Shown here one piece after another: positions 36,834 to 45,398 of a stretch of DNA of 64,000 bases; positions within the stretch are counted from its first letter, which is position 1; each line of letters starts with the position of its first letter. Made by a program: the position numbers and the translations under genes. The stretch is from positions 744,001 through 808,000 of the forward strand of contig NZ_CP107551.1 of NCBI RefSeq assembly GCF_025837095.1, read 5' to 3'. This DNA comes from Rhodococcus sp. Z13 (GTDB taxonomy: Bacteria; Actinomycetota; Actinomycetes; Mycobacteriales; Mycobacteriaceae). Below the pieces are notes generated by a model. The model was not told the DNA's origin. It was given only the letters and a program-made list of their open reading frames with translations, and ran no database searches.

Positions 36834-38060
36834 ATGGAAAATCCGGCCAGACGCGACATTCTGAAAGCCGGGGGGTTACTGGGGGCGTTGGGGGCTTTCG
36901 CTGCGGCGGCCCCCGCCCGGGCGAGACCGTGGAGATGGTCACCGTCCGGGTCGGTACCCGGCACGGGCAGCGGTGCGGACCCCCGCACCGTGTGGGACGA
37001 CGAGGCCGATCCGCTCGTGGCCTCACTGCTCGATCGCGGGGACGTGCCCCGCGTCAACGAACTGCTCCGCAGCTGGACGAAGAACGGGCAGCCGCTGCCG
37101 GACGGGCTGCCGGACGATCTGCGGGACTTCCTCGAACACGCACGGCGACTGCCGCCCTGGGCCGATCCGGGACTCCTCGAGACGGCGGTGCGGTTCAACG
37201 AGAAACGGGGCCTGTACCTCGGGGTCCTCTACGGCTTCGTGAGCGGGATGATGAGCACCGTCATCCCCGAGGAGGCCCTCGCCGTCTACTACTCCAAGGG
37301 CGGCGCGAACATGAAACGCCGCATCTCCCGGACCGCGAAACTGGGCTACGACATCGGTTCCCGCAATGCCTACCGGCCCGACGGCGAGATGATCGTCACC
37401 TCGGTCAAGACCAGGCTCGCGCACGCCGGGGTACGGAACCTGCTGCCACGGTCGTCGCACTGGGCGAACCTCGCGCCCGAGGACGTGCCCATCAGTCAGC
37501 ACGACATGATGGTCACCTGGCACAGTCTGCCCACCAGCGTGATGCGCACGCTGCGGCAGTGGCAGGTGCCGATCCCCGAGGACGAGTCCCGCGCCTTCCT
37601 GCATTCCTGGCAGGTGAGCGCGCACATGCTCGGCATCCGGGACGAGTACATCCCCGCCACCTGGGACGACGCCGAGTCCCAGGCCCGGGAGGTGCTCGAC
37701 CCGATCCTGGCGCCCACCCCCGAGGGGCAGAAGCTCGCCGACATGCTGCTCGACCTCGGCCGCGGCCTCGACTTCACCCTGCTGACCCGCCCGATCCTCG
37801 GCGCACTGACCCGGTTCGCCCTCGGCGACGAGATCGCCGACTGGCTGCACATCCCCCGGGAACCGGTGTGGGGCACGCTGCTCGACGTCGCATGGGGGCC
37901 GTTCATCGCGGTTCGCGAAGGGCTGCTGCCACTTCCGCCGGCACCCGAGGCGTACTGGACGTTCGACGAGTTCCTGCGCCAGTTCGTCCTGCTCTACATG
38001 TCGGAACTGCGCCCGATCAGCATCGAGATCCCCGAACACAACAACCCGAACCATCCCTGA
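36834..38060 (+). CDS. lcp: Latex clearing protein (rubber oxygenase) Lcp
   Basis: 408-aa b-type heme oxygenase of the DUF2236/MpaB fold that cleaves poly(cis-1,4-isoprene) outside the cell into oligo-isoprenoid aldehyde-ketones. A twin-arginine signal (ARRDILKAGGLLGALG, cleaved after ~30) indicates Tat export of the folded heme protein. The LcpK30 key residues are recognisable one position earlier: E147, R163, T167 and the heme ligand H197 in RLAHAGVR. K167 of LcpK30 is Arg (R166) here. The length equals known Rhodococcus Lcp. Divergent TetR gene and operator palindrome upstream. Confidence 0.92.
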   Translation: MENPARRDILKAGGLLGALGAFAAAAPARARPWRWSPSGSVPGTGSGADPRTVWDDEADPLVASLLDRGDVPRVNELLRSWTKNGQPLPDGLPDDLRDFLEHARRLPPWADPGLLETAVRFNEKRGLYLGVLYGFVSGMMSTVIPEEALAVYYSKGGANMKRRISRTAKLGYDIGSRNAYRPDGEMIVTSVKTRLAHAGVRNLLPRSSHWANLAPEDVPISQHDMMVTWHSLPTSVMRTLRQWQVPIPEDESRAFLHSWQVSAHMLGIRDEYIPATWDDAESQAREVLDPILAPTPEGQKLADMLLDLGRGLDFTLLTRPILGALTRFALGDEIADWLHIPREPVWGTLLDVAWGPFIAVREGLLPLPPAPEAYWTFDEFLRQFVLLYMSELRPISIEIPEHNNPNHP

Positions 38061-38103
38061 GTCACCGTCACCGAGCGGTGACCATCCGCGCCGTTCCGTG
38101 GAG

Positions 38104-38132
38104 AGGCCGGCGCAGCCGATGCGCCGGCCCTT
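38104..38132. terminator. Terminator downstream of lcp
   Basis: Perfect 10-bp stem (GGCCGGCGCA / TGCGCCGGCC) with a 5-nt loop followed by CTT, 44 bp after the lcp stop. Confidence 0.8.
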
Positions 38133-38270
38133 CGGCGTGTCCGAGGTCCGTGCGCTCCGAACGACCTCCGAGCCCGGCCGACTTCCGATCAGGATGCGCC
38201 CAATCGTTGTCGCACGGGCGCCCCGGCCGGGATGCTGTCACGGTCACAGAACGTCGAAGGGGGATCGATC

Positions 38271-38300
38271 GTGGCCGAGTGTCGGAGCTGTCGTCTCTGA
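38271..38300 (+). CDS. Candidate cysteine-containing short leader ORF upstream of the sulfonate operon
   Basis: A nine-residue ORF (GTG start, MAECRSCRL) with two Cys codons near its end, preceded by AAGGGGG at 7 nt, an excellent ribosome site. A hairpin follows 12 nt after the stop, and the first gene of a sulfonate-type ABC operon starts 128 bp downstream. Cysteine-rich short ORFs act as cysteine-sensing attenuators of sulfur genes in mycobacteria; the same role is inferred here. Confidence 0.5.
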   Translation: MAECRSCRL

Positions 38301-38311
38301 ACGATCGTCGC

Positions 38312-38328
38312 CGCACCGAAACGGTGCG
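38312..38328 (+). promoter_or_regulatory. Hairpin after the cysteine short ORF
   Basis: Perfect 7-bp stem CGCACCG / CGGTGCG with an AAA loop, immediately downstream of the short leader ORF; candidate attenuation structure. Confidence 0.5.
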
Positions 38329-38428
38329 TGATACGACTTCACAACCATCCGGCCCGCCGTGCTCACATCCGCTCGGGACGGATCCACCGCGCCGCACTTG
38401 CGGGCCGATACGAGGACTTACGAAGCCG

Positions 38429-39514
38429 ATGTCGAAGTCGACTCTGCGCGGCGGACTCCTGCGTGCATTCGCAGCCGCCGCAACACTGCTCACACTCGCA
38501 TCCGCCGCGACCGCCTGCGCGGGATCCGAGGCCACCACCACCGCGGACGGACGCACCGTGCTGCGCTACGAAGGCGCCGCCGGTCAGGTCCTGTTCCCCG
38601 AACTCGCCGAAGCCCTCGGTTATTACGAGGACATCGACCTCGAGTGGATCGGCGACAACGGCAACGGGCCGCAGTCGCTGCAGAACACCGCCACGAAACA
38701 GATCGAGTTCGGCAGTGCCTTCAACGGTGCCGTGATCAAGGCCCAGGCCGGGAACTCACCGCTGACCTCGGTGCTCGCCTCCTACGGTTCGGACACCGAG
38801 AGCTTCAGCGGCTACTACGTGCTCGAGGGCAGCCCGATCCGCACCGCACGCGACCTGATCGGCAAGAAGGTCGGCATGAACACCCTCGGTGCGCACCACG
38901 AGTTCCTCGTCCGGGAATGGCTGTCCCGGCAGGGACTTTCCCCGGAGGAGATCTCGCAGGTCGAGCTGATCGTGGTGCCTCCGGTCAGCACCGAGCAGGC
39001 CTTGCGCGAAGGCCGGATCGACGTGGGTACGCTCGGCAGCGTCTTCCGTGAGACCGCACTCGAACGCGGCGGGATCCGCCCGTTGTTCACCGACGAGTCG
39101 CTCTTCGGGTCGTTCTCGTACGGCACCTACGCCTTCCGCACCGACTTCATCGAACGGAACCGCGACGCCGTCGAGGATTTCGTGCAGGGCACCGCGCGGG
39201 CCATCCGCTGGGCCCAGGTCGTGCCCCGCGAGGAGGTGATCGCCAAGTTCGAGGAGATCATCGAGGGACGCGGCCGCAACGAGACCACCGATCTCGTCGG
39301 CTACTGGCGCAGTCCCGGTGTCGCCGGGCCGGGCGGCGTGATCACCGATCAGGAGATCTCGACCTGGATCGACTGGCTCGTCCGCAACGGCGAACTCGAG
39401 GAAGGCGCGATCGAGGTCTCCGAGGTCTACACCAACGAGTTCAACCCTTATTCCAACGGCACCTACGAACCCACCAGCGGCCCCGACGGTGGGCCCATCG
39501 AGGAGGCGAAGTGA
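38429..39514 (+). CDS. ABC transporter substrate-binding lipoprotein (sulfonate/taurine/nitrate type)
   Basis: 361-aa solute-binding protein of the SsuA/NMT1-like class. A lipoprotein signal ends at C30 (ASAATAC-AGS), so it is anchored to the outer face of the membrane. The mature part has the class features: YYEDIDLEWIG, a segment binding repeats of small molecules (FGSAFNGAVIKAQA) and VGMNTLGAHHEFLVREWL. It overlaps the ATPase gene by 4 bp. The monooxygenases downstream suggest an organosulfur substrate. Confidence 0.85.
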   Translation: MSKSTLRGGLLRAFAAAATLLTLASAATACAGSEATTTADGRTVLRYEGAAGQVLFPELAEALGYYEDIDLEWIGDNGNGPQSLQNTATKQIEFGSAFNGAVIKAQAGNSPLTSVLASYGSDTESFSGYYVLEGSPIRTARDLIGKKVGMNTLGAHHEFLVREWLSRQGLSPEEISQVELIVVPPVSTEQALREGRIDVGTLGSVFRETALERGGIRPLFTDESLFGSFSYGTYAFRTDFIERNRDAVEDFVQGTARAIRWAQVVPREEVIAKFEEIIEGRGRNETTDLVGYWRSPGVAGPGGVITDQEISTWIDWLVRNGELEEGAIEVSEVYTNEFNPYSNGTYEPTSGPDGGPIEEAK

Positions 39515-40338
39515 GTACCCCCAAGCTCCGGATCGAACACGTCACCAAGCGTTTTCCCGTCCGCGGCACCAAGGACACCTTCACTGCGCTCGACGACATC
39601 GGCATCGACCTGGCCGACGGCGAGTTCCTCGTGCTGGTCGGCCCGAGTGGATGCGGCAAATCCACACTGCTCGACCTGCTCGGCGGGCTGAGCGAACCGA
39701 CCTCGGGACGGATCCTCCTCGACGGCCGGCCCGTCTGCGGGCCGGGACTCGACCGCGGCATCGTCTTCCAGCAGTACGCCCTGCTGCCCTGGCGAACCGC
39801 CCGCGCCAACATCGAGTTCGGTCTCGAGGCCAAGGGGATTCCGAAGCGGGAACGCCGCGCCCTCGCCGAGCACTACCTCGAACTGGTCGGCCTGCACGGC
39901 TTCGGCGACCGCTATCCGCACGAGTTGTCGGGCGGCATGAAGCAGCGCGTCGCCATCGCACGCAGCCTCGCCTTCGACCCCGAGGTGCTGCTCATGGACG
40001 AACCCTTCGCCGCCCTCGACGCCCAGACCCGCGAATCCCTCCAGGACGAACTGCTGCGCATCTGGCGGGAGACCGGCAAGACCATCCTGTTCATCACCCA
40101 CGGCATCGACGAAGCCGTGTATCTCGGGCAGCGCGTCGCGATCCTCACCTCGCGCCCGGGCCGGATCAAGACGATCGTCGACGTCGACATCGACCGGACC
40201 GTCGACGACGTCCGCTCGAGCGAGGCCTTCCGCGTTCTGCGGCACGACATCTGGTCGCTGCTGCACTCGGAGGTGGCCCGCGCGCACGACCTCGAACTCG
40301 CCACCGCAACGGAAGAGGTTCAGCATGTCCAGCACTAG
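39511..40338 (+). CDS. ABC transporter ATP-binding protein (SsuB/TauB type)
   Basis: 275-aa nucleotide-binding subunit: Walker A GPSGCGKS, Q-loop FQQYALLPW, signature LSGGMKQRVAIAR, Walker B VLLMDEPFAALD and H-loop ITHGIDEA. The GTG start overlaps the binding-protein stop (GTGA). It energises the permease encoded next (14-bp overlap). Confidence 0.94.
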   Translation: MSTPKLRIEHVTKRFPVRGTKDTFTALDDIGIDLADGEFLVLVGPSGCGKSTLLDLLGGLSEPTSGRILLDGRPVCGPGLDRGIVFQQYALLPWRTARANIEFGLEAKGIPKRERRALAEHYLELVGLHGFGDRYPHELSGGMKQRVAIARSLAFDPEVLLMDEPFAALDAQTRESLQDELLRIWRETGKTILFITHGIDEAVYLGQRVAILTSRPGRIKTIVDVDIDRTVDDVRSSEAFRVLRHDIWSLLHSEVARAHDLELATATEEVQHVQH

Positions 40339-41194
40339 CGCCACCCTCACGAAGCCCCGGCCCGCCACCCTGCCGGAACCCGCCGTCACCGCGGTACCCG
40401 CACCCGCACCGGAACCGGGCCTCGGGCACCGGATCGGGGCGTCGGCGTGGCATCTGGCCAGGCCGGCCGTCGCGATCGTCGCCTTCCTCGCCCTGTGGGA
40501 GACGGCCCCGCGGATCGGGCTCGTCGACGAGGTGTTCCTGCCGCCCTTCACGACCGTGCTCGGTGCATTCTTCGACCTGGTCGGCAACGGGCGGCTCGTC
40601 GACCACCTCGCGGCCAGCCTTTCCCGCGCCCTCGTCGGCTTCGCCGTCGCCGTCGCGATCGCCGTCCCGCTCGGCGTGGCCATCGGCTGGTACAAGCCCG
40701 TCGCCGACCTGCTGAACCCGATCCTCGAGGTCTTCCGCAACACCGCCGCCCTCGCGCTGCTGCCGGTGTTCATCCTCATCCTCGGCATCGGGGAGACCTC
40801 GAAGGTGGCACTGGTGATCTACGCGTGCACCTTCCCGATCCTGCTCAACACCATCTCCGGGGTACGCACGGTCGATCCGCTGCTCGTGAAGTCGGCGCGC
40901 TCGCTGGGACTTCCGGCCCACCGGTTGTTCCAGAAGGTCGTGCTGCCGGCCGCTGTCCCCACCATCTTCACCGGTATCCGCATGGCGGCGGCCTCGTCGA
41001 TCCTCGTGCTCATCGCCGCCGAGATGGTCGGTGCCAAGGCCGGTCTCGGCTATCTCATCACCGCCTCCCAGCTGAACTTCCAGATCCCCGACATGTACGC
41101 GGGCATCATCGCGATCTCGCTCGTCGGCCTGGTCTTCAACGGCATCCTCGTCACCATCGAAGGCCGTCTGTCGCGGTGGCGCTCCGATCGATAG
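40325..41194 (+). CDS. ABC transporter permease (SsuC/TauC type)
   Basis: 289-aa inner-membrane subunit with about six hydrophobic segments after a proline-rich N-terminal tail, and the ABC-coupling EAA loop (SARSLGLPAHRLFQKVVLPAAVP). It overlaps the ATPase gene by 14 bp and belongs to the same operon. Confidence 0.93.
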   Translation: MSSTSATLTKPRPATLPEPAVTAVPAPAPEPGLGHRIGASAWHLARPAVAIVAFLALWETAPRIGLVDEVFLPPFTTVLGAFFDLVGNGRLVDHLAASLSRALVGFAVAVAIAVPLGVAIGWYKPVADLLNPILEVFRNTAALALLPVFILILGIGETSKVALVIYACTFPILLNTISGVRTVDPLLVKSARSLGLPAHRLFQKVVLPAAVPTIFTGIRMAAASSILVLIAAEMVGAKAGLGYLITASQLNFQIPDMYAGIIAISLVGLVFNGILVTIEGRLSRWRSDR

Positions 41195-41228
41195 ATCCCT
41201 CGAAAGAAGCAGAACGGTAGGATATTCC

Positions 41229-42581
41229 ATGTCATCGTCTTCGAACCAGCTGCACCTCAACGCGTTCCTGATGGGCGTCGGACACCACGAGGCCGCCTGG
41301 CGGAACCCGCGCACCGACGCGCACCGCGTGCTCGACATCGAGCACTTCCAGGAACTCGCCCGGATCGCCGAATGCGGCCGGCTCGACTCGGTGTTCTTCG
41401 CCGACGGACTCGCGGTGGGTCCGCGCGTCGAGCACAACCCCCAGGCGATCTTCGAACCGATCACCCTGTTGTCGGCGATGGCGGTGGTCACCGAGTACGT
41501 GGGTCTCATCGCCACCGCATCCACCGGTTACAACGATCCCTACAACCTCGCACGGAAGTTCGCCTCCCTCGACCACATCAGCAAGGGACGCGCGGGCTGG
41601 AACATCGTCACCTCCGGCGGTGCCGACGAGGCCCGGAACTTCGGCTACGACGACACCCCCGACCACGCCGGCCGCTACGAACGCGCCGCCGAGTTCGTCG
41701 ACGTCGCGATCTCCCTGTGGGACAGCTGGGAGGACGACGCCATCGAATTCGACGTCGAGTCCGGCCGGTTCGCCGATCCCGCCAAGGTCCACACCATCGA
41801 CCACGTCGGTGAGCGGTTCCGGGTCCGCGGCCCGCTCGACACCCCGCGGCCCCCGCAGGGGCGCCCCGTGCTGGTGCAGGCCGGATCGTCCGAGAGCGGG
41901 AAGAACTTCGCGGCGCAGTACGCCGAGGCCGTGTTCACCGCGCAGCGCACCCTCGAGGAGGGGCAGGCGTTCTACCGGGATCTGAAGGTCCGGGTGATCA
42001 AGGCGGGCCGCGACCCGCGGTCGCTGAAGATCCTGCCCGGCATCGTCCCGTTCATCGGCGACACCGAGGCCGAGGCCCGGTCCCTCGAGCAGGAGTTCAC
42101 CGACCTCATCTCGCCCGCCTACTCGCTGCGGCAGCTGTCGACCGTGCTCGGCGTCGATCTCACCGAGCACTCCCTCGACGCTCCGCTGCCGCCGCTGCCG
42201 CCGATCGACCGCATCCAGGGCAACAAGAGCCGTTACCAGCTCGTCAAGGATCTCGCGGAGAAGGAGAACCTCACGGTCCGGCAGCTCATCGGCAAGCTCG
42301 GCGGCGGGCGCGGGCACCGCACCTTCGCGGGTACTCCCGAGCAGATCGCCGACGAGATCCAGCTCTGGTTCGAGAACGAGGCGGCGGACGGCTTCAACGT
42401 CATGCCCCCCTATCTGCCGGGTGGGCTCGAGGACTTCACGACCCGGGTCGTGCCGATCCTGCAGGAGCGCGGTCTGTTCCGCACCGAGTACACCGCGACC
42501 ACCCTGCGCGGACACTACGGCCTCGACCGTCCGGTGGGCCGGTTCGCGGCGGAGGCGGAACCCCTCGTCGTGACCGCGTGA
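41229..42581 (+). CDS. FMN-dependent monooxygenase, NtaA/SnaA/DszA family
   Basis: 450-aa luciferase-like two-component flavin monooxygenase. Family features: HLNAFLMGVGHHEAAWR, ATASTGYNDPYNLARKFASLDH, SKGRAGWNIVTS, and QAGSSESGKNFAAQYAEAVF. Relatives oxidise nitrilotriacetate, EDTA, dibenzothiophene sulfone or dimethyl sulfide using FMNH2 from a reductase. Directly behind a sulfonate-type ABC operon (34-bp gap), it probably frees sulfite from an imported organosulfur compound. No reductase gene lies nearby. Confidence 0.87.
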   Translation: MSSSSNQLHLNAFLMGVGHHEAAWRNPRTDAHRVLDIEHFQELARIAECGRLDSVFFADGLAVGPRVEHNPQAIFEPITLLSAMAVVTEYVGLIATASTGYNDPYNLARKFASLDHISKGRAGWNIVTSGGADEARNFGYDDTPDHAGRYERAAEFVDVAISLWDSWEDDAIEFDVESGRFADPAKVHTIDHVGERFRVRGPLDTPRPPQGRPVLVQAGSSESGKNFAAQYAEAVFTAQRTLEEGQAFYRDLKVRVIKAGRDPRSLKILPGIVPFIGDTEAEARSLEQEFTDLISPAYSLRQLSTVLGVDLTEHSLDAPLPPLPPIDRIQGNKSRYQLVKDLAEKENLTVRQLIGKLGGGRGHRTFAGTPEQIADEIQLWFENEAADGFNVMPPYLPGGLEDFTTRVVPILQERGLFRTEYTATTLRGHYGLDRPVGRFAAEAEPLVVTA

Positions 42582-42639
42582 CGACGGAGCTCGACCAGGG
42601 CGGCCCCACCTCGACCGATCCCACCTCGACCGGAAGAGC

Positions 42640-42900
42640 CTCGTCACCACCGTCTACCTCCCATCCGCGGTCTTCGGGATCGGTGGGGCCGTCGACCTGC
42701 TGTGCTCGTATCCGGCCGGTCAACTGAGGGACCGGTTCGGGCGGCGCGTCGTCGCGGTGCCCTCGCTGGTCGTCCTCGCCGCCGCGTTCCTGTGCCTGCC
42801 GGCCGCCGACGATCTCGCTTCGCTGACCGTCGGCGGCCTCGCCCTGCTGGGGGCGGCCTGCATGTTCCGCTGGATTCCGCGATACTCACCCTGGCCGCGT
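42640..42900 (+). pseudogene. Remnant of an MFS transporter gene
   Basis: Reading the frame of 42640 gives LVTTVYLPSAVFGIGG, then the MFS motif-A loop (YPAGQLRDRFGRRVV) and another hydrophobic helix, before the homology stops and the frame runs into the next gene. No start, N-terminal helix or C-terminal half remains, so this is a short internal fragment of a drug/solute MFS permease between two flavin monooxygenase genes. The loss was probably a deletion on both sides. Confidence 0.65.
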
Positions 42901-42968
42901 CGTGCACCGCAGACGGCGGTGCCGGCCGGACCACCGACGGACCCTGTCCCTTCGACCCGAGGACCCAC

Positions 42969-43955
42969 ATGCGTTTCGGACTGTTCGTTCCCCAAGGCTG
43001 GCGACTGGACCTCGTCGGCATCGACCCCGCCGACCAGTGGCGGGTGATGCGCGACCTCGCGGTGCGCGCCGACGAGGGCCCCTGGGAGTCGATCTGGGTG
43101 TACGACCACTTCCACACGGTCCCCGAGCCCACCGACGAGGCCACCCACGAGGCCTGGACGCTGGTCTCGGCCTTCGCGGCGGTCACCGAGCGGGTACGGA
43201 TCGGGCAGATGTGCACCGCGATGGCCTACCGCAACCCCGCCTACCTCGCGAAGGTCGCCGCGACCGCCGACATCGTCTCCGGCGGACGCATCGAGATGGG
43301 TATCGGTGGCGGCTGGTACGAACACGAATGGCGCGCCTACGGTTACGGTTTCCCGTCGGCGGGGGAGCGGCTGAAGCGCCTCGACGAGGGCGTGCAGATC
43401 TTCCGGCAGGCCTGGACCACCGGCACCGCCACCCTCGACGGGAAGTACTACACCGTCGACGGCGCGATCGTGCGTCCGCTGCCCCTGCAGGAGGGCGGCC
43501 TCCCGCTGTGGATCGCCGGCGGCGGTGAGAAGGTGACGCTGCGGATCGCCGCGAAGTACGCGCAGTACACCAACTTCGACGGCACCCCGGAGGGATTCGC
43601 GCGCAAGTCCGAGATCCTGCGGCAGCACTGCGCGGAGGTGGGCACCGACTTCGACGCGATCGTCCGGTCGGCGAACTACAACGTGGCGATCGGGCGCACC
43701 GAGGCCGAGGTACAGGACCGCCTCGAGGCACTGCGGGCCCGCCTCGAACCGATCGTCGGAGCGGAGAAGGCCGACGGAGCCCTCGACCCCTTCCGGGGCA
43801 TGCCCGCGGTGGGGACCCCCGAACAGATCGTCGAGAACCTCACGGCGCTGAAGAAGCAGGGGCTCGAGTACGCGATCTTCTACTTCCCGGAGGCCGCCTA
43901 CGACACCTCCGGCATCGAACTGTTCGAGAAGGAAGTGCTGCCGCACCTCACCTGA
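42969..43955 (+). CDS. Luciferase-like F420/FMN-dependent oxidoreductase (LLM class)
   Basis: 328-aa TIM-barrel flavin enzyme: MRFGLFVPQGW, WVYDHFHTVP, RIGQMCTAMAYRNPAYLAKVAATADIVSGGR and MGIGGGWYEHEWRAYGY are typical of the actinobacterial F420-dependent LLM subgroup. The ATG at 42969 has GAGGA 5 nt upstream. It follows the MFS remnant and may be the last member of the organosulfur cluster. Its 3' end overlaps the converging GNAT gene by 8 bp. Confidence 0.88.
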   Translation: MRFGLFVPQGWRLDLVGIDPADQWRVMRDLAVRADEGPWESIWVYDHFHTVPEPTDEATHEAWTLVSAFAAVTERVRIGQMCTAMAYRNPAYLAKVAATADIVSGGRIEMGIGGGWYEHEWRAYGYGFPSAGERLKRLDEGVQIFRQAWTTGTATLDGKYYTVDGAIVRPLPLQEGGLPLWIAGGGEKVTLRIAAKYAQYTNFDGTPEGFARKSEILRQHCAEVGTDFDAIVRSANYNVAIGRTEAEVQDRLEALRARLEPIVGAEKADGALDPFRGMPAVGTPEQIVENLTALKKQGLEYAIFYFPEAAYDTSGIELFEKEVLPHLT

Positions 43956-44532
43956 GCCGGCGCTCGGGTCGGAGCGGCCAGCCGTCCGCGGGACCCGGTG
44001 GGTCGTCGGCCGACAGACCGGCGACCCACACGTCCCGCGGTACACCACGCTGGAGCAGTCCTGCCGGGGTGATCCCCTCGAACCGGAAACCCACCCGTCG
44101 TGCGACCGCCGCGGATGCGTGGTTGCCGACGAACGCGCGCCATCCGATCCGCCGCACTCCCATTCCGTCGGCGGCGAAGGCGAATCCGCACGCCAGACGT
44201 ACCGCGGCGGTGGCCAGGCCGCGACCGCGAGCCGTCGATGCGATCCAGTAACCGATCTCCAGGTCGTCGCCCTCGCGCGGCACGAAACCGACCATGCCGC
44301 ACACCCTTCCGTCCGGCTCGGTGCGAACCGCCCAGTCGGGGAAGCCCTTCGCCCACTTGTCGGGCACCACCGTCCCGACGAAGTGCACCGCGTCGGCGCG
44401 GGTGTAGGGATCGGGCACGGTGGTCCACCGGGCGATCTCCGGGTCCCGGCACGCCTCGGTGATCGCGTCCACGTCCGCCGCCCGCGGTGGTGAGAGCACC
44501 ACCGTGCCGTCGGTCAGGATGCGTTCGTGCAT
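43948..44532 (-). CDS. GNAT acetyltransferase (RimJ/RimL type)
   Basis: 194-aa acetyltransferase: LSPPRAADVDAITEACRDPEIARWTTVPDPY, the acetyl-CoA loop STARGRGLATAAVRL, and NHASAAVARRVGFRFEG. This class acetylates N-termini of ribosomal proteins or small molecules; the target is unknown. Confidence 0.87.
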   Translation of the reverse strand: MHERILTDGTVVLSPPRAADVDAITEACRDPEIARWTTVPDPYTRADAVHFVGTVVPDKWAKGFPDWAVRTEPDGRVCGMVGFVPREGDDLEIGYWIASTARGRGLATAAVRLACGFAFAADGMGVRRIGWRAFVGNHASAAVARRVGFRFEGITPAGLLQRGVPRDVWVAGLSADDPPGPADGWPLRPERRLR

Positions 44533-44539
44533 GTCACGA

Positions 44540-44575
44540 GGGTTCCGGGTCAGTGCAGGGTTCCGGGTCAGCGCA
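44540..44575. repeat. 18-bp tandem duplication at the DUF3239 stop
   Basis: Two adjacent 18-bp units (GGGTTCCGGGTCAGTGCA and the same with one change). The stop codon of the DUF3239 gene lies in the second unit and is duplicated downstream in the first. Confidence 0.85.
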
Positions 44576-45236
44576 GTTCGGGGGGAAGGTCCTTGCTGTC
44601 GAGCTCGAGCCGGCGGTCGGTGGTGGCATCGATCTCGTCGACCTTCTTCACCTGTTCCTTCAGCACCCGCCACTCGGCCTCGGGGATCTGCGCGGCCGCG
44701 TCGGCGATGACCTTCCGGTCGCGGGTGCCCCACGCGATCGGCATCGGGCCGACCATCTGCCACATCCCGGAATCGTTGCGGGTGGTGCGGTCGGACAGCA
44801 CCGCCACGCACGGCACCCGCTCACCGATCACCGCGCGGTGACCGGGGATCGCCTCCATCTTGCGGGTGACGAGCGCGAAATGCCTGCCCTGCGTGTCCGG
44901 TTTCGCGATGTCCACCAGGGCGAGAAGCGTCAGACCGCGCGCGCGGGTGGCCGCGACGATGGCCGGGACCAGCGGACTGTCGTGGTACAGCTGCTCGATC
45001 GTGCCCACCTTGCGCGGCGCCCACAGCGCCACCCACAGCGAGGTCAGCGCCGCGACCGCGAGCACCGCGGCGACGATGTAGGACCAGGTCTGACCGAGCA
45101 GGACGAGACCGACCGTGCCGGCGGCACACAACAGGCCGACGACCACCGCGGACCAGCGCAGGCGGCGGACGTCGGCGAGGGTCTGGTTGACAGCCTTCGC
45201 GTGGGGCAGGTCGACGGGGAACTCGAAACGACGCAC
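44568..45236 (-). CDS. DUF3239-like membrane protein
   Basis: 222-aa protein with two adjacent transmembrane segments (about residues 28-50 and 52-72) and a ~150-residue cytoplasmic domain containing LVTRKMEAIPGHRAVIGERVPCVAVLSDRT. It resembles the DUF3239 family found in mycolic-acid actinobacteria; function unknown. TAAGCT lies 6 nt upstream of the GTG, indicating a leaderless transcript. Confidence 0.75.
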   Translation of the reverse strand: MRRFEFPVDLPHAKAVNQTLADVRRLRWSAVVVGLLCAAGTVGLVLLGQTWSYIVAAVLAVAALTSLWVALWAPRKVGTIEQLYHDSPLVPAIVAATRARGLTLLALVDIAKPDTQGRHFALVTRKMEAIPGHRAVIGERVPCVAVLSDRTTRNDSGMWQMVGPMPIAWGTRDRKVIADAAAQIPEAEWRVLKEQVKKVDEIDATTDRRLELDSKDLPPELR

Positions 45237-45353
45237 GCCCCCAGCTTATGGGAACCCCTCCGGCGGCCCGATCGCGATGCACCACGCTCGAGCAGAATGC
45301 GCAGAACGGTGCTATCGCGCTCAACGGTGACTCGGCGCAGGCGGGCTCACACA

Positions 45354-45369
45354 CTCTGCTGTAGCAGAG
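45354..45369. promoter_or_regulatory. Palindrome upstream of the citrate transporter
   Basis: CTCTGCT-GT-AGCAGAG, a perfect 7-bp dyad, 30 bp upstream of the transporter ATG. It is a candidate operator, possibly for the CitB-type response regulator encoded downstream. Confidence 0.5.
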
Positions 45370-45398
45370 ATCACACCCCGTCCGAAAGTGGGCACCGC

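Noticed and set aside
36740-38428. Upstream extension of the sulfonate binding-protein frame back through lcp
   Set aside because: The true start at 38429 yields a clean lipoprotein signal; the extension is the shadow frame of lcp.
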